Shown here: in pieces, positions 61,061 to 64,000 of the stretch
Position numbering within the stretch: position 1 is the first letter of the stretch
Layout of the letters: each line of letters opens with the position of its first letter
Assembly (NCBI GenBank): GCA_002331385.1
Contig: DCYB01000008.1
Location: forward strand, 1 to 64,000
Reading direction: 5' to 3'
From: Comamonadaceae bacterium UBA2121
Lineage (GTDB): Bacteria; Pseudomonadota; Gammaproteobacteria; Burkholderiales; Burkholderiaceae_C
Length of the DNA stretch: 64,000 nt
Position numbers and translations under genes: made by a program
The notes under the pieces: generated by a model
The model's database searches: none
The model's input: the letters and a program-made list of their open reading frames with translations, nothing else
What the model was told of the DNA's origin: nothing

Positions 61061-61092
61061 AACGTGTGGGAGTCAGGCCGATGCGCGCAGCG

Positions 61093-61722
61093 TCAGCGAA
61101 ACAGCGCCGCGTCGGCCGCGCGCAATTGCGCCTCGGCTACAGGATCAACGATGCGGATCACGCTGCTGTCGCCACGCGCCTCCTGCAAGCGCACCTCGCG
61201 CACAAACGCTCCGCCTTCCAGATCGATCTGGCCCAGCCATTCCTTCAGCACCGCATCGCGCGGCACCAGATGCAATTGCCAGCCCTGCGCCTGCGCCTTG
61301 CCCGACACGTCGAAATACTGCCGCAACTGCGCCACGTCGGCGGACATCACCGCGAACAGCATGGCGTTCACCGTGCGCAAGACGGGCTCGTCTTGCGCCT
61401 TCATCTGCATGGCGACCTGACCATCGGCGCGCCGCGATTGCAGACTGTCCGGCTTCACGATCAACAGCGATTCAAACGGTTTGATCACGCGCCAGACAAT
61501 GCCCTTGTCACGCGCCACGACAAACTCGCCGGACGAACGCAGTGGCTGCTTGAAGCCCTTGATGGTCTTGAGTTGCTCAAACCCGCCACGCACCACCGGC
61601 GCGTCCTTGAGCTGCGCACGCACGCGCCCCAGCACATCATCTGCGGCCAAAACCAACAGCGGGCGCCCCAACAGCGCCCCCACCAACCCTGCGTTGACCA
61701 ATTGCCTGCGCCGTGTATTCAT
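61093..61722 (-). CDS. LolA-like outer-membrane lipoprotein carrier
   Basis: 209 aa with an atypical signal peptide (MNTRRRQLVNAGLVGALLGRPLLVLAADD). The mature part has FEQLKTIKGFKQPLRSSGEFVVARDKGIVWRVIKPFESLLIV, the LolA fold pattern. It likely shuttles the hydrophobic pigment across the periplasm between the exporter and the outer membrane. The ATG overlaps the thioesterase stop (ATGA); the frame continues upstream only by chance. Confidence 0.86.
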   Translation of the reverse strand: MNTRRRQLVNAGLVGALLGRPLLVLAADDVLGRVRAQLKDAPVVRGGFEQLKTIKGFKQPLRSSGEFVVARDKGIVWRVIKPFESLLIVKPDSLQSRRADGQVAMQMKAQDEPVLRTVNAMLFAVMSADVAQLRQYFDVSGKAQAQGWQLHLVPRDAVLKEWLGQIDLEGGAFVREVRLQEARGDSSVIRIVDPVAEAQLRAADAALFR

Positions 61723-62159
61723 GGCTCGACTCCCAAACGCTCCCACAACACCGGCGGGCAGACAAAGCACATCTCGCGCGTGCGCATGTCCACGGCGACC
61801 TGGATGGTGTAGGCGGTGTTGATCTTCTGGCCGCTTTGCGCATCGCGCATCACGTAGTCGATGCGCAATCGGTTCTCCCATTCGGTGATGCTGGCTTCCA
61901 CCTTCAGGCGCTGGCCGAACGTGGCGGGGCGCACATACTTCAGCCGCATGTCCACCACCGGCCAGCCATAGCCCGACTCGCGCATGCGCGGGTAGTCGTA
62001 GTCGAACTTGGCAAGCAAGGCGCTGCGTGCCAGCTCCAGATACTTCACATAGTTGCCGTGGTAGACGATCTCCATCACGTCGATGTCGTAGAACGCCGGC
62101 GTGACGTCGATCTCGCAACGCAAACGGCTGCGCGTGGCTATTTCTTTGTCAGTGGGCAT
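61719..62159 (-). CDS. Thioesterase (4-hydroxybenzoyl-CoA thioesterase-like)
   Basis: 146 aa hotdog-fold protein with the 4HBT motif DVTPAFYDIDVMEIVYHGNYVKYLELARSALL (active Asp/Tyr-His region) followed by YGWPVVDMRLKYVRPATFGQRLKVEA. It probably releases or proofreads acyl chains in the pathway. The start MPTDKEIATRSR overlaps the end of the ammonia-lyase gene by 11 bp. Confidence 0.88.
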   Translation of the reverse strand: MPTDKEIATRSRLRCEIDVTPAFYDIDVMEIVYHGNYVKYLELARSALLAKFDYDYPRMRESGYGWPVVDMRLKYVRPATFGQRLKVEASITEWENRLRIDYVMRDAQSGQKINTAYTIQVAVDMRTREMCFVCPPVLWERLGVEP

Positions 62160-63699
62160 ACAGACTCCAGGCGCGCTGGCGGATGTCGAGCAACAGGCGC
62201 TGCAGATCGCGATCCAGTGCCCGGTCCTGCTCCACCCATTCAAAGCGCGCGGCCAGATCGTCGATCCATGCGCGCATCGTGTCGCCCACCGGCACATCGC
62301 CCTGCACGCGCGCGCGCAGTACCACCGCCTGGCGGGCGGCAATGAGCATGCCGGCGATGACCTGCTCCGTCAGCTCCAGCACGCGCAGCGCATCGCGTGC
62401 TGCGATGGTTCCCATGCTGACCTTGTCCTGGTTGTGGCATTCGGTGGAGCGCGAAAAAACGGACGCAGGCATCGTCTGCTTGAGCGCCTCGGCGGTCCAC
62501 GCCGAAACGCTGATCTGCAGTGCCTTCAGGCCGTGGTTGATGGATTGGCGCTCGCCCTGCACGGCCGACAGGTTGGACGGCAGGCCCTGGTTGTAGCGCG
62601 TATCAACCAGCAGCGCGAGCTGGCGGTCGAGCAGATCGGCCACGTTCGCCACCGCGTTCTTCAGCGTGTCCATGGCCAGCGCAACATGGCCGCCATAGAA
62701 GTGGCCGCCATGCAGCACGCGCTCTTCGTCCGGTTCGATCAACGGGTTGTCGTTGGCCGAGTTGAGTTCGCCCTCCACCAACTGGCGCAGAAAGGGCAGC
62801 GCATCTTCCAGCACACCGATCACATGCGGCGCGCAGCGCAGCGAATAGCGATCCTGCAGCCGGTGCGAGTTGCGCAGCGGCGCCTGCGCCACCAGATCGC
62901 CACGAATGCGCGCAGCCGCGCGTTGCTGCCCCGCATGCGGCTTGGCGGCAAACAGCGTTTCATCAAAATGGTGCGCGTTGCCCGCAATGCCCACCACGTT
63001 GGCCGCCGTGATGCGGCTGGCCAGGCGCGAGACGTATTCCGCGCGCTGCCACGCCAAGCAGGCCAACGCCGTCATCACCGCAGTGCCATTCATCAGCGCC
63101 AGCCCTTCTTTGGGGCGCAGGCGCAGAGGCTGCGTGCCGGTGGCGGCGAGCGCGTCGGCAGCGGGAGTGACGCGCCCCTGGAACATCACCTCGCGTTCAC
63201 CGCACAGCACCGCAGCCACATAGGACAGCGGCGTGAGATCGCCGCTCGCGCCCACCGAGCCTTCAGCCGGAATCAACGGCAGGATGTCATGCGCGAGCAA
63301 ATGCTCCAACTGCTGCAGCAGCGCCCAACTAACGCCGGACAGTCCATGACACAGCGAAGCCATGCGGCACGCCAGCACCGCGCGCGTTTCCACTTCGGTG
63401 AGCATGCGGCCCGCGCCGCAGCCGTGATAGGCATAGAGGTGATGCGGCAGCTCCGGTATCAACTCCGGCGGCACGGCCACCGTGCAGGAGTCGCCGTAGC
63501 CAGTGGTCACGCCGTAGACCACGCCATCTTCGGCCAGCAGTCGATCCAGAAAGTCCGCGCCTTTCTGGATGCGCTCGCGAAAGGCCGGGGCCGTGGACAG
63601 GCGCGCCTGCGCATGGCCATGTGCAATGTCGACGATCTGTTCGATCGTCAGTGCGGAGCCGTCAAAAATCACCTGCTCCGGATTCGCGTTCTGTGTCAT
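62149..63699 (-). CDS. Aromatic amino acid ammonia-lyase (MIO enzyme)
   Basis: 516 aa. The MIO cofactor forms from Ala151-Ser152-Gly153 in GSVGASGDLTPLSY, and Tyr62 (VYGVTTGYGD) is the catalytic base. The residues that set the substrate (His-Leu in bacterial tyrosine ammonia-lyase, Ser-His in histidine ammonia-lyase) are Tyr91-His92 here (YAYHGCGAG), so specificity cannot be read off. It would supply the aromatic starter, for example a coumarate. The gene starts 12 bp after the acyltransferase stop. Confidence 0.9.
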   Translation of the reverse strand: MTQNANPEQVIFDGSALTIEQIVDIAHGHAQARLSTAPAFRERIQKGADFLDRLLAEDGVVYGVTTGYGDSCTVAVPPELIPELPHHLYAYHGCGAGRMLTEVETRAVLACRMASLCHGLSGVSWALLQQLEHLLAHDILPLIPAEGSVGASGDLTPLSYVAAVLCGEREVMFQGRVTPAADALAATGTQPLRLRPKEGLALMNGTAVMTALACLAWQRAEYVSRLASRITAANVVGIAGNAHHFDETLFAAKPHAGQQRAAARIRGDLVAQAPLRNSHRLQDRYSLRCAPHVIGVLEDALPFLRQLVEGELNSANDNPLIEPDEERVLHGGHFYGGHVALAMDTLKNAVANVADLLDRQLALLVDTRYNQGLPSNLSAVQGERQSINHGLKALQISVSAWTAEALKQTMPASVFSRSTECHNQDKVSMGTIAARDALRVLELTEQVIAGMLIAARQAVVLRARVQGDVPVGDTMRAWIDDLAARFEWVEQDRALDRDLQRLLLDIRQRAWSLYAH

Positions 63700-63711
63700 G
63701 CGTGTTGTCTT

Positions 63712-63999
63712 TTAATGTGTGTCACGACGAGGTGCCGCCGCATCCTCGCCCTGATCCCAGAAGGGAAAAAAATTGAACCAGTCATAAGGCGCGTGCACCA
63801 GCCGCCGCTCCAGCTCTGCGGCATAGGCCGCTGCATATTCCGCCAGCGCCGCATCCCGGCGCGCACGCGGCAATTCCACCTGCTGGGCGAGCGGCGCAAT
63901 GCGCAGCCCGTATCCATCGCCCATGTGCGTGCACGACATGAAATACAGCGGGCACTTGAGCAGCGAAGCAATCACGTACGGGCCACACGGAAAGTGGGC
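63712..63999 (-). CDS. LpxL-like acyltransferase, C-terminal part
   Basis: The frame is open to the right edge, so only the last 95 codons are in the window. The sequence CGPYVIASLLKCPLYFMSCTHMGDGYGLRI and the ending PYDWFNFFPFWDQG match lauroyl/myristoyl acyltransferase (LpxL/HtrB) relatives found in aryl-polyene clusters. These attach an acyl chain to a lipid or to the pigment head. It is the first visible gene of the long minus-strand operon. Confidence 0.85.
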   Translation of the reverse strand, partial: AHFPCGPYVIASLLKCPLYFMSCTHMGDGYGLRIAPLAQQVELPRARRDAALAEYAAAYAAELERRLVHAPYDWFNFFPFWDQGEDAAAPRRDTH

Positions 64000-64000
64000 C

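Overview
The window is a piece of a GC-rich betaproteobacterial chromosome, most likely from the family Comamonadaceae (order Burkholderiales). The evidence is the gene content and order: a Bug-type periplasmic binding protein, metZ beside purF-cvpA-SPOR-folC, a long-form argG, a prfB with the programmed frameshift, a Tn4371-type trb cluster and very GC-rich codon usage. The species is not determined.

Region 1 (1-11.9 kb, + strand) is the mating-pair-formation module of an integrative conjugative element resembling the Tn4371/ICE family: the end of traG, a CopG-type gene, then trbB-C-D-E-J-K-L-F-G-I and a small DUF2274-type gene. Genes are chained by 4-bp ATGA overlaps or short gaps and end in a strong hairpin. 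About 11.9-12.2 kb looks gene-free and probably holds the junction with the chromosome.

Region 2 (12.2-42.7 kb) is core chromosome. It holds an SDR dehydrogenase behind a LiuR-like palindrome, a tandemly duplicated Ala-Glu-Asp tRNA array, gltX, metZ, purF, cvpA, a SPOR protein, folC, argG, a DASS permease followed by a Bug binding protein, murB, yajQ, plsY, ybaK, an aldo-keto reductase, a histidine kinase/response regulator pair, prfB, pepN and fbp.

Region 3 (42,744-50,410) is a compact integrated element in the 3' end of tRNA-Thr(CGT). It is bounded by a perfect 49-bp direct repeat, carries identical 20-bp tandem repeats just inside both ends, and has all genes on the minus strand: tyrosine integrase, an ADP-ribosyltransferase-like protein, an unknown 311-aa protein, an AlpA-like regulator, small coupled ORFs, a PriCT-2/Toprim/RepA-like primase-helicase, a VRR-NUC nuclease and a DUF5681-type protein. 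It has no capsid, tail, portal or conjugation genes, so it looks like a phage-satellite-like or other replicating genomic island. This is the most promising candidate for something undescribed.

Region 4 (51.4-64.0 kb, minus strand, continuing off the right edge) is one long operon for an aryl-polyene/xanthomonadin-type pigment. It holds an acyltransferase, an aromatic amino acid ammonia-lyase, a thioesterase, a LolA-like carrier, an MMPL exporter, a flavin halogenase-like enzyme, a DUF3261 lipoprotein, two ketosynthases, a dehydratase, a ketoreductase, two small secreted proteins and a 4'-phosphopantetheinyl transferase. Acyl carrier proteins, the AMP ligase and other parts are expected beyond base 64,000.
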